A DNA stretch of 64,000 nt from positions 1 to 64,000 of the forward strand of contig JACMLY010000122.1 in assembly GCA_014379345.1 (NCBI GenBank). Reading direction: 5' to 3'. Positions 1 to 7,915 of this stretch are shown here, in pieces. This stretch comes from Chitinophagaceae bacterium (GTDB taxonomy: Bacteria; Bacteroidota; Bacteroidia; Chitinophagales; Chitinophagaceae). The stretch's first letter is position 1. The number at the start of each line of letters is the position of its first letter. The notes below the pieces were generated by a model, which searched no databases, was not told where the DNA came from, and saw only the letters and a list, made by a program, of their open reading frames with translations. Both the position numbers and the translations under genes were made by a program.

Positions 1-428
1 ATGCCTCCTTCGTCGGCATGACAGGAGGGGTTTTTGTTTGTCATGCCGAGGTACGAGGCATCTGAGAGGCTTGCACCTCCAAGAAACCTGATAATTTAAG
101 AGTTTTAAATTATCGAATCCCTCAGATGCCTCCTTCGTCGGCATGACAGGAGGGGTTTTTGTTTGTCATGCCGAGGTACGAGGCATCTGAGAGGCTTGCA
201 CCTTTAGGGCACCAGATAATAGGTTAGAAGTCTGAATCATCGAATCCCTCAGATGCCTCCTTCGTCGGCATGACAGGAGGGGGTTTTTGTTTGTCATGCC
301 GAGCCTGCCTTGCCGGTAGGCAGGGTACGAGGCATCTGAGAGATTCGAACCTCCAGGAAACCTAATAATAATGTAAGAGTTTAAATCATCGAATCCCTTA
401 GATACCTCCTTCGGCGGCATGACAGAAG
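1..428. repeat. Tandem array of long palindromic intergenic repeats
   Basis: Three full copies and a fragment of one unit begin near 1, 126, 253 and 402 (spacing about 125, 127 and 149 bases). Each copy contains an imperfect palindrome with arms of about 28 bases. The left arm begins CTCAGATGCCTC and ends CGGCATGACA. A loop of about 16 bases, rich in G then T, separates it from the reverse complement. The second palindrome spans 121-191 and the third 248-340. About 55 bases of AT-rich spacer, also repeated, separate the palindromes. The third copy carries an extra 21 bases at 304-324. No protein is supported here; the reading frames are by-products of the repeat. The first copy is cut by the window edge. 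Confidence 0.9.
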
Positions 429-453
429 AGAATATTATTCTGTATTTTTCAAA

Positions 454-1542
454 ATGCTATTACCCAAAACCAAAAGGAATATTTCCCGGATCATCCCTTT
501 TGGCGTGATATGGCTGATATTTAGTACGGTTTATACTCAACTCGAAAAAGGACTTCTGGGCAGTTTAAAATACTACCCTTCAACAGGAAATCCTTACACT
601 TTCAGCAGGAATATTTTTATTACTCCCATTTCAGCCCTGATAGCAGGTTTATTAATTGGAACGATTGAAATTTTGTATTTCAATAGGTTGTTTAGGCAAA
701 AAAGTTTCACCAAAAAAATTGTTTATAAATCAATAACATACCTGGTAATAATCTTATCGTTTCTTATAGGTCTCACGGCTATTGCCAATTCTATCGAACT
801 GCAAACCACTGTTTTTAACACAGAGGTATGGAATAACGTTTGGGCATTCTTTCTTGATTACGCCTTCCTGAGTGTCGTAATGTATATGGCTGCGATCATT
901 GTTATCTCACAGTTTTATGCTGAAGTTAGTGAGAACATTGGTCAGGGAGTTCTGAATAATTTTTTCACGGGAAAATATCATTCGCCGACAGAAGAAGAAA
1001 GAATTTTTATGTTTTTGGACATGAAATCTTCTACCACCATTGCTGAAAATTTAGGTCATGTTAAATATTTCGAAATGCTCAGGGAGTACTACTCAGATTT
1101 TTCGGATCCCATCATTAAATATCGTGGCGAAATTTATCAATACGTAGGTGATGAGATCATTGTGTCGTGGACGTTAAAAAACGGACTGCAAAATTATAAC
1201 TGTATTCAGTGTTTTTTTGCTTTAAAGACTTCCATCGGAAAGCAGACCAGGAAATACACTGAAAAATTTGGGTTAACACCTGAATTCAAAGCGGGATTTC
1301 ATCTCGGAAAAGTGACCACGGGAGAAATAGGCGTGATCAAGAAAGAAATAGTCTTCACCGGTGATGTGCTCAACACAACAGCCCGGATACAGGGGCTTTG
1401 CAATACTTATAAGGTTGACATCCTGCTATCAGGAGACCTGGTAAAAAAGCTTGACCTGCATTCTCAGTTTCAAATAAAATCATTAGGGCAAAATGAGTTA
1501 AGAGGGAGAGATGAAAAGATAGAATTGTTTACGATTCTCTGA
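454..1542 (+). CDS. Membrane-anchored class III adenylate/guanylate cyclase
   Basis: The product would be an integral inner-membrane enzyme converting ATP or GTP to a cyclic nucleotide in the cytoplasm. The N-terminal half has four hydrophobic segments near residues 12-31, 54-75, 92-112 and 128-152. The class III cyclase homology domain runs from about 180 to the end. Metal-binding aspartates are visible as D189 in FMFLDMKSS and D233 in YVGDEIIVSW. The transition-state Asn and Arg are N307 and R311 in FTGDVLNTTAR. The base-selecting lysine, normally four residues before the second Asp, is Q229, so base preference cannot be read from sequence. The ATG at 454 is the only reasonable start. Monocistronic, directly after the repeat array. 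Confidence 0.88.
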   Translation: MLLPKTKRNISRIIPFGVIWLIFSTVYTQLEKGLLGSLKYYPSTGNPYTFSRNIFITPISALIAGLLIGTIEILYFNRLFRQKSFTKKIVYKSITYLVIILSFLIGLTAIANSIELQTTVFNTEVWNNVWAFFLDYAFLSVVMYMAAIIVISQFYAEVSENIGQGVLNNFFTGKYHSPTEEERIFMFLDMKSSTTIAENLGHVKYFEMLREYYSDFSDPIIKYRGEIYQYVGDEIIVSWTLKNGLQNYNCIQCFFALKTSIGKQTRKYTEKFGLTPEFKAGFHLGKVTTGEIGVIKKEIVFTGDVLNTTARIQGLCNTYKVDILLSGDLVKKLDLHSQFQIKSLGQNELRGRDEKIELFTIL

Positions 1543-1632
1543 ATTTAAAAGTAATAATGTCTTACAGTATTAGTTACGCCAACTTTCCAGGGTTATTGCA
1601 GGCGAATATTCTGCTACAACATCAGGCAGGCA

Positions 1633-1661
1633 TTGAAGAAATTTCTTCTTCCCTATTTTTG
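1633..1661 (+). promoter_or_regulatory. Bacteroidota-type promoter
   Basis: TTG at 1633-1635, an 18-base spacer and TATTTTTG at 1654-1661 resemble the -33/-7 promoter known for Bacteroidota (TTG then TAnnTTTG; spacing is usually 19-21, so this is slightly short). It lies about 60 bases before the ATG at 1721. Sequence match only. Confidence 0.4.
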
Positions 1662-1720
1662 CATGAGTTTAAACACGATTGATAATGGAATGAAATAAAT
1701 TAAGATATTAGTTATAACAC

Positions 1721-2017
1721 ATGACAGAAAATAAAAGAACTTCAAAAACCTGTTCCAAAGGACATAAATATTTTAAAAGCAGTGATTGCCCCACCTGCCC
1801 CGTTTGTGAAGAGAAAAGAAAACCACAAAATAGCTTTCTTTCATTGCTGGCTGCGCCTGCCAGAAGAGCATTGGAAAATAATGATATTAGAAATCTGAAA
1901 CAACTTGCCAGATTCAGTGAGAAAGAAGTTCTAGAATTTCATGGAATGGGACCAGGTTCAATGTCCGCGCTTCGAAATGCGTTGAAAGCCGAAGGATTGA
2001 AATTTAGCGCAGATTAA
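1721..2017 (+). CDS. Small zinc-ribbon protein with RNA polymerase alpha-CTD-like helix-hairpin-helix domain
   Basis: A 98-residue soluble protein. Residues 10-32 hold Cys and His residues (TCSKGHKYF, then CPTCPVCE) that could form a zinc ribbon. Residues about 45-95 match the fold of the RNA polymerase alpha C-terminal domain. They include the helix-hairpin-helix core FHGMGPGSMSALRNAL and the leading pattern of a short helix, then NLKQLARFSEKEVLEF. In RpoA this domain binds UP-element DNA and activators. Here it stands alone, without the alpha N-terminal domain. A DNA-binding or transcription-related role is an inference. Its reading frame is isolated, with a plausible promoter upstream and a repeat downstream. 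Similar short proteins are annotated in other Bacteroidota. Confidence 0.8.
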   Translation: MTENKRTSKTCSKGHKYFKSSDCPTCPVCEEKRKPQNSFLSLLAAPARRALENNDIRNLKQLARFSEKEVLEFHGMGPGSMSALRNALKAEGLKFSAD

Positions 2018-2053
2018 TCGAGGCCGAAACGAAACGATGGCGCAATTCCCCAT

Positions 2054-2140
2054 CACCTCCGTTACCCCCGTGGTTAAATTTCTTAGCATTCGGAGACTTC
2101 TTAATTATAAGACCAATTCAACCACAGGGGTAACGGAGGT
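2054..2140. repeat. Long imperfect inverted repeat
   Basis: Left arm 2054-2075 (CACCTCCGTTACCCCCGTGG...) and right arm 2120-2140 are reverse complements with one or two mismatches, around a 44-base AT-rich loop. It lies between the plus gene ending at 2017 and the minus gene ending at 2221, so a folded transcript from either side could help end transcription, although no T-tract follows. Confidence 0.75.
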
Positions 2141-2220
2141 AGGGCACGGAGGCGCACGGAGAATGTGTTATGAGAGATAGATGTATCACCAATTAGGGTT
2201 GGAAAGTTGTTTCAGTCCGA

Positions 2221-2661
2221 TCAGCTTTCGGACATTTCTTTCAACTTAGCTAAAGCATCGGGCCAGCCATCCGTGAACATTTTTTCCCAATCGGGGTTTG
2301 TGTTGATCTCCACTTTAAGTTCTGTTTTTCCATTTTTTTCAGAAAAATTGTAAGATTCGGTAGTGCCAACCCAGCCTTTGGCAATCTCACTATCGCGGTC
2401 ATCCGATCCGTCCTTTTTGATTACAGCAATATGGTTAGCCAAAATAAATTCATACGGCCTCAGTTCAACGATCGTTGCCAGTGTGCCTTCTCCACTGGGA
2501 GATATGAACTTAATATTTTCGCCCTGTTTCCAGCTACCCTCGTAGGAGGAGGCGGGCCAGCTCACTTCAACCCATTTCTTGTATGTGACCGGATCCAGCA
2601 TAGTATCCCATACTTTCTGCCGGCTGGCAGCAATCTCAATTTTAAATTCCAACTTTTTCAT
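2221..2661 (-). CDS. SRPBCC (START/AHSA1-like) domain protein
   Basis: A 146-residue protein that fits one SRPBCC domain from end to end, the helix-grip fold that forms a hydrophobic ligand pocket. It opens with a strand (KLEFKIEIAASRQKVWDTM) and then the typical DPVTYKKWV segment. Aromatic-rich strands follow, and an amphipathic C-terminal helix ends ALAKLKEM. There is no signal peptide or membrane segment, so it is cytoplasmic. The ligand and process cannot be told from sequence; family members act as polyketide cyclase-like proteins, Hsp90 co-chaperones or stress-response proteins. The start at 2661 matches the beginning of the domain. It faces away from its neighbours and is probably monocistronic. 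Confidence 0.85.
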   Translation of the reverse strand: MKKLEFKIEIAASRQKVWDTMLDPVTYKKWVEVSWPASSYEGSWKQGENIKFISPSGEGTLATIVELRPYEFILANHIAVIKKDGSDDRDSEIAKGWVGTTESYNFSEKNGKTELKVEINTNPDWEKMFTDGWPDALAKLKEMSES

Positions 2662-2944
2662 TGTCCTGATTTTTTTATTTTAAATAATTACAATACAAAG
2701 ATGCGCTGCATGTTTTTCATATATGAGGTGTAAATACGGCAGTTTTGGCGGGCGATTGCGCAGTTTTAAAACTTTGCTGGTGAAAATATTCAAAACACAA
2801 TAAACCAGACCAACAAAAGCGACAGCTTTAGAGCGCAATCACACACGTTGGATTTTATGTTACAGTAAGATATGGGAATGACCATAAAAAATCGCCGTCG
2901 GTAAAGACGTATATTTATGTGTAATAAAATGCATTCAACAAACA

Positions 2945-3250
2945 ATGATGGATGATCGAAAAGACAACTCGCCTCATATACTGAACACTTCCTCAACATT
3001 GCTGGGCCTTTGTTTCATCGTCCTTACTTCACTCAAAGTAACAAACAGAACCGAAGCAACAATAATTGATGAACTGACCGCTGTAGCTATTCTAATGTTT
3101 ATGACAAGTAGTTTTCTTTCATTTCAATCAATGCGAAGCCAGAAAACGCCAAGTGTCCTGTATGAAAAGATTGCTGACTTCATTTTTCTTGCCGGCCTGT
3201 TTTTTTTGTTTGTTACGACCGTCCTGATCATTTTTAATATTATAAAATAG
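2945..3250 (+). CDS. Small three-helix membrane protein of unknown function
   Basis: A 101-residue protein. After a polar N-terminus of about 14 residues it has three hydrophobic stretches, near residues 16-30, 43-60 and 78-98. A cytoplasm-facing loop with Arg and Lys (SMRSQKTPSVLYEK) separates the last two. No catalytic motif or family is recognised. The start may be ATG 2945 or the next codon, also ATG. Opposing frames in the region are short and lack sense, so this is the best coding candidate, but the evidence is only its length and its clean hydrophobic pattern. No operon partner is seen. Confidence 0.6.
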   Translation: MMDDRKDNSPHILNTSSTLLGLCFIVLTSLKVTNRTEATIIDELTAVAILMFMTSSFLSFQSMRSQKTPSVLYEKIADFIFLAGLFFLFVTTVLIIFNIIK

Positions 3251-3278
3251 GTAGCTTTTTCATTCCAATAAAAGGATA

Positions 3279-3632
3279 TTATTTTTTATCAGGAAGAGTT
3301 TTTATATTCTTAGCAAAGCCGGAATTTATCAGCCCAAAAAGATCAACGTTCAAAGATAACAGGTACACAAATCCATGGTTGGTAAATGTATAACCATAAG
3401 GTCTACCAATAGAAACACCTTCCTGAATGAGCCGTTTACTCTGGTCATTTGTTAAATCAGTTAATTGTCGCAAATAAAGGAATAAACTATTTCCAACATT
3501 TTGAATAACGTATTCTTCTATTTGATTTTCCTCAGTAACAATGAATAATATTTCTTTCCTGATTCCTATGAACTTGCCTTTATTGGTATTGCATCCAAGG
3601 TATAAATGAAGAAATTTGTCTAACTGATCCAT
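3279..3632 (-). CDS. Hypothetical protein, 117 residues
   Basis: I do not recognise the family. The protein starts MDQLDKFLHLYLGC and appears to be a small soluble mixed alpha/beta protein with no signal peptide or membrane helix. A longer reading frame begins at an ATG at 3653. I prefer the ATG at 3632 because a strong Shine-Dalgarno (AGGAG) lies five bases before it and inside the longer version. It ends about 30 bases from the convergent membrane-protein gene. The C-terminal part contains GRPYGYTFTNHGF, which may form a strand pair. No function can be assigned. Confidence 0.6.
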   Translation of the reverse strand: MDQLDKFLHLYLGCNTNKGKFIGIRKEILFIVTEENQIEEYVIQNVGNSLFLYLRQLTDLTNDQSKRLIQEGVSIGRPYGYTFTNHGFVYLLSLNVDLFGLINSGFAKNIKTLPDKK

Positions 3633-3637
3633 ATTAA

Positions 3638-3642
3638 CTCCT
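3638..3642 (-). promoter_or_regulatory. Ribosome binding site deciding a start
   Basis: On the minus strand AGGAG occupies 3642-3638, five bases before the ATG at 3632. Most genes in this window lack such a site, so it favours the shorter start over the ATG at 3653. Confidence 0.6.
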
Positions 3643-3756
3643 ATGAAACACAAACTTGAACCAGCCGGATACCGAACAAAATAGGCTGTTTAGTCATGTG
3701 GCTATATTTAGTGTCAATTATTTGATATTATGTTTTCTGGTATTTATAAGTCCCTT

Positions 3757-5475
3757 TCATTTTAAATATACCGATCCTGTTGGAATTTGGTCTGCAGCTG
3801 AAAATGACTTCAGATAACCTGTTCGGTGAATAGCAGCTTCTCCATATTTTCCTTGTGCCTTCAAAGTTTGGTATAAACCCAGTAGCGACCATCCATTACC
3901 AGGGTTGAATACAAGATCTTCGCGGTAAATTTTTTCCGCTTCCGGATGTCTTTTTAATTTCATTAAATATGCGCCTAAGTATTGACGGGCGGGTATCATC
4001 CAGTCCTTCGGTTCTACATAGATCAAACTGTCTTCCATATGGATCGCTTTCTTAAAGCAGTCAATGGCGGCATTGAATTTTTTTTCTGAAAACAGGATGG
4101 ATCCATTTAGAATATTTTCTGCTATAAAAACGCCTTGTGCCGGGCAATTAAATGGAGTATCTATGATGTTTAATATGCTGTCTTTTGATTTTTCCGTCAT
4201 GCGTTGCAGATGCATTTTTGCGGATGCTATATCATCCGTGTTAACATAGGCCATTCCTTTTGCAAAGTGATACAACAGCCTGGCATATGTCCAATCCTGA
4301 GCAGCTTCATCTTTGTCGTCCAGTATCTCATTCCATTTTCCCATTCGCACCCAGGCCATCACCGGAATCATATACAGGTATTGTTGGTAAGTGTTTTGAT
4401 AACTGGGCGAAACGCTTTTCCTTGTTCTGAATGCAAGAGGCATTCCTTTGCTGTACATTGCTCCGCTTAAAGCGCAATAAGACTGAACGGCAAAATAGTG
4501 TGGTACATGCCGGCTCAATGAAACTGTATTCAGGTGCTTTACAAGTGAATCGTAATAAACCAGGTCCTGGTCCGCTTTTTCATTTACTTCCACTCCCTTG
4601 GCATAAGAGCCGTTCCTTTCATATACATGACTCGACATATGAACCATATGAGCCACACCGGGCAATAGATCCTTTAATACATCCGCACTGGCAAGCGCTC
4701 GCTCAGGTTTACGCGATGCCTCCGTAACATGAATATAATAATGTAAAGCTCCCGGATGTTGCCGGTCTTTTTTCAAAATACCCTCACACAAACCAACCAG
4801 TTCGGGTGTCCATTCCTTGGGTGATCCATCATTATTCCAGAAATTCCAGGGATGTTCGAGCATTACCGCATCTATGTACAGTGCAGTAATGTCCTCGTCA
4901 TCGGGGTATTTGCTTACAAGGGCCTGCATTTTTTTTGAGTAAGCGGCATTCAGATTTTTTCTTTCTTTATCAGAACTATCAGGAGAATAGCGAGCATTCA
5001 TTGCTTCAATAAGATCTTTTTCTTTTTCGGAAGCGTTTGCGTTACGGGTATTCATCTTTCCTATCACTCCCGGTACTTCTTTGCGCATTATATAACCGTG
5101 TGCAAAATTATATGCTGGTCCCATTGCTAAGGCCTGGCCCCAGTAAACCATCGCGCAATCAGGGTCGAACCGGGCCGCCTCTTTGAAAGACGCATTTGCT
5201 TCTCTTGCATGGTAGCTGTAATACATATTCAATCCCTGATTGAAATAAAACTGTGCGCTATCGTTCGTGGTTGAAATCGTGTACTGGTGATTTCCCCAAC
5301 CGGGTAGCACAACCATGAATTTTCCATCCGCCATTGGATCTATATCTTCAAATACAGGAGCACAGGCAATGGAATTGTCTTCTATTGCCACGCCGCGGGA
5401 TTGTTTATTCGGGCTATTTGTAAAAAGCCCTATTATTAAAAAATGAAATGTTATTAATAGCAATGCATTTTTCAT
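3757..5475 (-). CDS. Exported tetratricopeptide repeat protein
   Basis: A 572-residue protein with an N-terminal signal segment (MKNALLLITFHFLIIGLF). It is followed by a long array of helical TPR-type repeats. The best are near residues 80-130 (FNQGLNMYYSYHAREANASF, then DPDCAMVYWGQALAMGP) and near 460-560 (FNAAIDCFKKAIHMEDS; RHPEAEKIYREDLVFNPGNG). The middle region (about 200-330) contains His-rich segments such as ALHYYIHVTEAS and HMVHMSSHVYERNG. These recur in this broad family and may indicate a metal or ligand site. It is presumably periplasmic or surface-exposed; the role is unknown. Monocistronic, with about 400 bases free upstream. Confidence 0.8.
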   Translation of the reverse strand: MKNALLLITFHFLIIGLFTNSPNKQSRGVAIEDNSIACAPVFEDIDPMADGKFMVVLPGWGNHQYTISTTNDSAQFYFNQGLNMYYSYHAREANASFKEAARFDPDCAMVYWGQALAMGPAYNFAHGYIMRKEVPGVIGKMNTRNANASEKEKDLIEAMNARYSPDSSDKERKNLNAAYSKKMQALVSKYPDDEDITALYIDAVMLEHPWNFWNNDGSPKEWTPELVGLCEGILKKDRQHPGALHYYIHVTEASRKPERALASADVLKDLLPGVAHMVHMSSHVYERNGSYAKGVEVNEKADQDLVYYDSLVKHLNTVSLSRHVPHYFAVQSYCALSGAMYSKGMPLAFRTRKSVSPSYQNTYQQYLYMIPVMAWVRMGKWNEILDDKDEAAQDWTYARLLYHFAKGMAYVNTDDIASAKMHLQRMTEKSKDSILNIIDTPFNCPAQGVFIAENILNGSILFSEKKFNAAIDCFKKAIHMEDSLIYVEPKDWMIPARQYLGAYLMKLKRHPEAEKIYREDLVFNPGNGWSLLGLYQTLKAQGKYGEAAIHRTGYLKSFSAADQIPTGSVYLK

Positions 5476-5889
5476 AATAAAAAGGTGGTCTGAAAAATGA
5501 AAGTTGATTTTCGAATGCTACCGTTCTGAGATTTTAGATGCTACAAATGGTGTCCCCGCTGTTGTTGCATAGCTACCGGTACGCAAATCTTAAATACAAT
5601 GTAAGATATTTATAGCAATGAAAACGGCATTACGAAGGAACAATATATCGGGGATTGGAATCTATTGATAGAATATTGAAAGACCGGGGCGCCCTTCTTT
5701 AGCAATTGGTATGGAGGGTATGGTTCTGTCATCTGTACATAACAGTATTTTTCAAGCCTGTCAACATAGTTTTAATTGCAGAAGGGTACTGATCATTTTG
5801 TCTTTTACTATCACATCAGACTATTTATCTTAGCAGCTGGCCCTGAGATGATTGATCCAAATACATCAATAAGCAAATAAGAATTCAAG
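5476..5889. other. Gene-free stretch between divergent genes
   Basis: About 410 bases separate the TPR gene from the Nudix gene, which are divergently transcribed. I see no coding remnant, RNA gene or strong hairpin. TATCTTAG at 5826-5833 resembles a weak -7 element for the Nudix gene, but no TTG lies at the right distance. It presumably holds the two promoters. Confidence 0.5.
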
Positions 5890-6468
5890 ATGATCGAAAA
5901 AGTAAAAATCTTAAAGACCGAAATCCTTTCTGATAACTGGTATACGCTTAAAAAAATAACTTACGAGTATTCAAAAAAGGACGGCAATGTGCAAACACAG
6001 AGCAGGGAGGCTTATGACAGGGGTAACGGGGCAACCATTTTGCTGTACAACAAAGAACAAAAGACCGTCATACTGACAAGGCAATTCAGGTTGCCCTCTT
6101 TTATAAACGGGAACAGCACCGGAATGTTGATCGAAGCCTGCGCCGGACTGCTGGATAAAGACAACCCTGAAGATTGCATTAAACGCGAAACGGAGGAAGA
6201 AACCGGCTACAAGATCACCGATGTTCGTAAAATATTCGAAGCCTATATGTCGCCCGGTTCGGTAACAGAAATTTTATACTTTTTTATTGCCGAATATTCC
6301 AAAGCAATGAAAGTTCATGAAGGCGGGGGCATTGAACATGAGCAGGAAAATATTGAAGTGTTAGAGCTTCCTATTCAGAATGCCATGGAAATGATTGATA
6401 CCGGCGATATTAAAGATGGGAAAACGATTATGCTGCTTCAATACATTAAACTCCATAGTCTTCTTTAA
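5890..6468 (+). CDS. nudK: Nudix hydrolase, GDP-mannose pyrophosphatase NudK type
   Basis: A 192-residue cytoplasmic enzyme expected to hydrolyse GDP-mannose (and related nucleotide sugars) to GMP and mannose 1-phosphate. The Nudix box is at about residues 84-106, with the core KRETEEETGY carrying the metal-binding glutamates. It is preceded by LIEACAGLLDKDNPEDC and followed by EAYMSPGSVTEILYFFIAEY. Both flanks closely recall E. coli NudK, as does the late motif GGGIEHEQENIEVLELP. The length equals the family norm. The stop overlaps the start of the next gene by one base (TAATG), so the GNAT gene is translationally coupled. Confidence 0.9.
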   Translation: MIEKVKILKTEILSDNWYTLKKITYEYSKKDGNVQTQSREAYDRGNGATILLYNKEQKTVILTRQFRLPSFINGNSTGMLIEACAGLLDKDNPEDCIKRETEEETGYKITDVRKIFEAYMSPGSVTEILYFFIAEYSKAMKVHEGGGIEHEQENIEVLELPIQNAMEMIDTGDIKDGKTIMLLQYIKLHSLL

Positions 6469-7226
6469 TGAAAATAGAAGTCATCAAAACAGAATTGGAA
6501 GTGATCAAGGCCTTTCGCATTGTATTTCTTCATGAAAATAATTTCCAGTTCGTCTATGACAAATGCCACTATTATGGTTGGGCCGACGATTATCTTTTCC
6601 TCATCGATGGCAATAAAATTGGTTACGGTGCCGTATGGGGTAAGGATAAAAGGGAAGACAGGGATGCAATTATGGAATTCTTTGTACTGAAGCCTTTCCG
6701 GCAGTTTTCAAATTTAATTTTTCGTGATTTTGTTTCTGTCTCAGGCGCTGCTTTCATTGAGTGTCAGAGTAATGACTTCTTGTTATCGGAAATGATGTAT
6801 GAATATGCTGAAAACATTAACGCTGAAGCCGTACTTTTTGAAGATCATCATCAAACTCATTTTGCCATTCCCGGCATTTTATTTCGCAGAGATCGTACCG
6901 ACAATAAAAACCCCTCTGATGTTGACGGATATATTTTGGAAAAGAACGGTGAAGTGATTGCAACAGGAGGATTTATGCTCAATTATAATATTCCCTATGC
7001 AGATATTTACATGGAAGTAAAAGAAAGCTTTCGGCGTAATGGATTTGGCAGTTTGCTGATCCAGGAATTAAAAAAAGAAATTTACCTCATGGGCAGGGTT
7101 CCGGCAGCAAGATGCAACATCAACAACCAGGCATCAAAAGCGAGTTTATTAAAGGCCGGATTCGGGATTTGCGGTCACCGATTGAATGGGCTGATAAAAA
7201 CATCAACGGTACTCACTGTCGGGTAA
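6468..7226 (+). CDS. GNAT-family N-acetyltransferase
   Basis: A 252-residue protein whose C-terminal part, about residues 150-245, is a GNAT acetyl-CoA-binding domain. Motif A is visible as EVKESFRRNGFGSLLIQEL, with RRNGFG forming the pyrophosphate loop, followed by the NINNQASKASLLKAGF helix typical of motif B. The N-terminal 140 residues look like a second, degenerate acetyltransferase-like or substrate-binding half (EFFVLKPFRQFSNLIF). The substrate is unknown. Its ATG overlaps the nudK stop by one base, so the two are co-translated. The metabolic link between them is not evident. Confidence 0.8.
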   Translation: MKIEVIKTELEVIKAFRIVFLHENNFQFVYDKCHYYGWADDYLFLIDGNKIGYGAVWGKDKREDRDAIMEFFVLKPFRQFSNLIFRDFVSVSGAAFIECQSNDFLLSEMMYEYAENINAEAVLFEDHHQTHFAIPGILFRRDRTDNKNPSDVDGYILEKNGEVIATGGFMLNYNIPYADIYMEVKESFRRNGFGSLLIQELKKEIYLMGRVPAARCNINNQASKASLLKAGFGICGHRLNGLIKTSTVLTVG

Positions 7227-7325
7227 TTTTTGTTAAGGAATATGGCAATAACCCAAATAATGACTGCCCCGGTATCCGCTTTACATTTCATACTCTTATC
7301 TTAGCGGTGTTCAACACAATTGCGT

Positions 7326-7838
7326 ATGAAGAAAACATTTCTATTTATTGCTTTAATAATTTCCTGCACCACCTGGGCTCAGAAATTAATCAAACCGACT
7401 GATTCATTAATTATATCCGGGGAAATTAAGAAAACAATGATTTTCTCACTGGCCGATATTGATAAACTCATCTCAGTCAATATCAAGGATATCCCAATAA
7501 CAAACCACCTGGGAGAAGCAAAAGGGACTGCAAAAAATCTAAAGGGGGTTTTATTAAAAAACCTGATTGATCAGGCCGAATTTAATGCCGGAAACCCCAA
7601 ACTATTAAGCGAATTTTATTTTGTCTTCCACGCCTCCGACGGGTATAAGGTCATTTTCTCCTGGAATGAGATTTATAATACTCAGACCGGTAACAATCTC
7701 TATATAATTACCGAAAAAGAGGGCAAGAAAATGAAAGAAATGGATGAGAGAATATTAGTTCTGTCATCTACAGATCTGAAAACTGGCCGTAGGTACATCA
7801 AGGGAGTTGAAAAAATTATTGTTGAACGGGCTGACTAA
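7326..7838 (+). CDS. Exported molybdopterin-oxidoreductase-like small protein without the Mo-ligand cysteine
   Basis: A 170-residue exported protein with signal peptide MKKTFLFIALIISCTTWAQ. The mature part resembles a shrunken sulfite-oxidase-type molybdopterin-binding domain. It has the typical segments SLADIDKL, LKGVLLKNLIDQA, FHASDGYKVIFSWNEI and a late GRRYIKGVEKI strand. The mature chain has no cysteine, so it cannot provide the usual thiolate ligand to molybdenum; a non-catalytic binding role is likely (inference). The reading frame opens at a TTG at 7320, but the ATG at 7326 begins the signal peptide and is preferred. No operon partner is obvious. Confidence 0.7.
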   Translation: MKKTFLFIALIISCTTWAQKLIKPTDSLIISGEIKKTMIFSLADIDKLISVNIKDIPITNHLGEAKGTAKNLKGVLLKNLIDQAEFNAGNPKLLSEFYFVFHASDGYKVIFSWNEIYNTQTGNNLYIITEKEGKKMKEMDERILVLSSTDLKTGRRYIKGVEKIIVERAD

Positions 7839-7915
7839 TGAGGCATAAGTTGATTCAGGGTGATAGTGATAGTTGTATTTATGAAGTGTAAGAACAGAAA
7901 ATAATTTGATGACAT

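Noticed and set aside
330-345. GATTCGAACCTCC resembling a tRNA T-arm in reverse complement
   Set aside because: The equivalent bases in the other repeat copies differ, and no acceptor or anticodon arms can be drawn.
166-420. 84-residue minus-strand reading frame
   Set aside because: It runs through the palindromic repeats and its sequence is a translation of the repeat unit.
1-428. Possible CRISPR array
   Set aside because: The spacers between palindromes are themselves repeated, unit lengths vary from 125 to 149 bases, and no cas gene is near.
2790-2999. 69-residue minus-strand frame with a hydrophobic end
   Set aside because: It overlaps the start of the three-helix membrane protein, has no coherent topology and no start signal.
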